64,000 bases of DNA, from contig VBAR01000003.1 of NCBI GenBank assembly GCA_005882315.1, positions 601,923 to 665,922 on the forward strand. Direction: 5' to 3'. The DNA comes from Bacteroidota bacterium (GTDB taxonomy: Bacteria > Bacteroidota > Bacteroidia > Chitinophagales > Chitinophagaceae). A program made the translations under genes and the position numbers. Positions 63,014 to 64,000 of the stretch are shown piece after piece; positions within the stretch are counted from its first letter, which is position 1, and the number at the start of each line of letters is the position of its first letter. The notes beneath the pieces are model-generated. The model had not been told where the DNA came from. It saw nothing but the letters and a program-made list of their open reading frames with translations, and did not search any database.

Positions 63014-63430
63014 TTAAACTCTTCTTTTCTTCGGCGGACGGCAACCATTATGTGGAAGCGGCGTCACGTCTTTGATCATCACGATATCAATACCACTTTG
63101 TGAAATGGCACGGATGGCACCTTCACGGCCAGATCCCGGACCTTTTACAAAAACGTCTACTCTTTTCAAACCAGCATCCATTGCGGTTTTAGCTGCATCT
63201 GCTGCTGCCATCTGTGCGGCATAGGGAGTGTTCTTCTTAGAACCCTTGAAACCCATTTTACCAGCACTGCTCCAGGAAATAACCTGGCCGTTTTTGTTTG
63301 TTAAGCTGATGATGATGTTGTTGAAGCTTGCTGTAATGTGTGCATCACCGTATGAGTCCACTCTTACAACTCTTTTCTTTGCGGCAGCCTTTGCGCTTAC
63401 CGGCTGCTGTGTTGCTGTTGCTTTTGCCAT
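63014..63430 (-). CDS. rpsK: 30S ribosomal protein S11
   Basis: 138 residues from the ATG at 63430 ([13 protein letters not shown]); the longer ORF to 63493 adds unconserved residues. Forms part of the platform at the decoding region. [28 protein letters not shown] and the C-terminal [13 protein letters not shown]...[18 protein letters not shown] are the family signatures. The N-terminal ~20 residues are an alanine/lysine-rich extension. Confidence 0.97.
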   Translation of the reverse strand: MAKATATQQPVSAKAAAKKRVVRVDSYGDAHITASFNNIIISLTNKNGQVISWSSAGKMGFKGSKKNTPYAAQMAAADAAKTAMDAGLKRVDVFVKGPGSGREGAIRAISQSGIDIVMIKDVTPLPHNGCRPPKKRRV

Positions 63431-63551
63431 GTTTTTGTTCTGAGGTAATCTTTTGTTTAAATAATTATCCCGATTTTGTCGGAACTGAATCAACCCTCCT
63501 GCTGATCTGTTAAGCTATCTGGTGTCGATTCAAAGTTGTCAGATCTATATA

Positions 63552-63583
63552 AATTGGCAATTGCTTATCGCATATTGCCAATT
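63552..63583. repeat. Inverted repeat with 7-bp period in the rpsM-rpsK spacer
   Basis: AATTGGCAAT and ATTGCCAATT are perfect 10-bp arms around a 12-base loop. Read from 63554 it also parses as TTGGCAA, TTGCTTA, TCGCATA, TTGCCAA. Confidence 0.8.
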
Positions 63584-63588
63584 GAATA

Positions 63589-63969
63589 TTACTTCTTAGG
63601 TGCCTTCTTTTTACCGGCAACTGTTTTACGCTTGCCTTTTCTTGTACGGCTATTGGTTTTTGTTCTTTGACCACGAACCGGTAATCCCTTACGATGACGG
63701 AGACCACGATAACAGGCGATGTCCAATAAACGCTTAATGCTCATTTGAACTTCACTACGCAGAGCACCTTCCACTTTCAGTTCTTCAGTGATAGTGTTAC
63801 GGATAGCATTCAATTCATCATCATTCCAGTCGTTTACTTTCTTGTTAAGATCAATACTGTTCTTACTAAGAATGTATTTAGCAGTAGCCGGGCCAATACC
63901 ATATATATAGGTAAGTCCGATTTCTCCTCTTTTTTGTTTGGGTAAGTCTACACCGGCGATACGAGCCAT
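63589..63969 (-). CDS. rpsM: 30S ribosomal protein S13
   Basis: 126 residues. Head protein that contacts 5S/23S bridges and the P-site t[29 protein letters not shown] at the N-terminus, the helix-two-turn-helix region and the basic C-terminus [25 protein letters not shown] are diagnostic. First gene of the operon portion seen here; its upstream partners lie outside the window. Confidence 0.97.
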   Translation of the reverse strand: MARIAGVDLPKQKRGEIGLTYIYGIGPATAKYILSKNSIDLNKKVNDWNDDELNAIRNTITEELKVEGALRSEVQMSIKRLLDIACYRGLRHRKGLPVRGQRTKTNSRTRKGKRKTVAGKKKAPKK

Positions 63970-64000
63970 AGTTTATTTTCTATTTAAATTTTGAATTTTG

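Noticed and set aside
63552..63583. Terminator between rpsM and rpsK
   Set aside because: The dyad lacks a T-tract and the loop is long; essential downstream ribosomal genes follow.

Overview
The window looks like core chromosome of a member of the Bacteroidota, most likely the Chitinophagaceae/Chitinophagales. The evidence is a low-GC genome, almost no Shine-Dalgarno sequences, several TAnnTTTG-type -7 boxes, a type IX secretion pair (a PKD-repeat protein with a gliding-motility C-terminal sorting domain next to a PorP/SprF protein), many SPII lipoproteins ending the signal peptide in SC/AC-KK, a SecA of about 1100 residues, and a solo BlaI/M56 pair. I see no rRNA, tRNA, CRISPR array, phage, plasmid module or insertion sequence.

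Layout. 1-2 kb: the N-terminal part of a class V aminotransferase-like protein and an MFS transporter (minus strand). 2-8 kb: a small CBM48-like protein, two GNAT acetyltransferases, a lipoprotein, a cyclase/TolB-like/TPR protein and imidazolonepropionase (hutI). 8-10 kb: BlaI-type repressor plus M56 peptidase with a promoter/operator. 10-17 kb: PorP/SprF protein and a 1701-residue T9SS type B PKD adhesin-like protein, then a 0.77-kb AT-rich gap. 17-30 kb: HMA protein, pyrE, a divergent sugar-metabolism cluster (TIM-barrel isomerase / SUMF1-like protein, Gfo/Idh/MocA oxidoreductase, NUDIX), a pyrR-hypothetical-pyrB-coaD-thioesterase run, pruA, prfB with its programmed +1 frameshift, and a DEAD-box helicase. 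30-40 kb: desaturase, dienelactone hydrolase, lipoproteins, CPBP protease homologue, RNase P RNA, Smr protein, APC permease. 40-52 kb: prenyl synthase, rnr, lpxK, 5-FTHF cyclo-ligase, rsmD, DUF3822, thioesterase, thioredoxin-like and papain-like proteins, lysA, scpB, atpG. 52-60 kb: secA, YitT protein, voltage-gated K+ channel, aroQ, carA. 60-64 kb: the end of the ribosomal alpha operon, read on the minus strand as rpsM-rpsK-rpsD-rpoA-rplQ.

Functionally this is mostly housekeeping: pyrimidine synthesis is spread over four loci (carA, pyrB, pyrE, pyrR), with lysine, shikimate, CoA, folate and lipid A steps and translation/secretion machinery. The more unusual material is small-scale. There is a textbook prfB frameshift site carrying a strong SD-like AGGAGG in a genome that otherwise shows no SDs. 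Short repeats with a 7-bp period, mostly in inverted arrangement, recur at several loci, including inside the 5' end of hutI and in the abnormally long spacers of the ribosomal alpha operon. A CCCGATAGYTATCGGG palindrome occurs twice. There are two possible tiny single-pass membrane proteins (47 and 30 residues), an RsmD whose catalytic D/N-PPY motif reads GPPY, and a terminator-like hairpin in the secA leader. I found no convincing new multi-gene defence or biosynthetic system.
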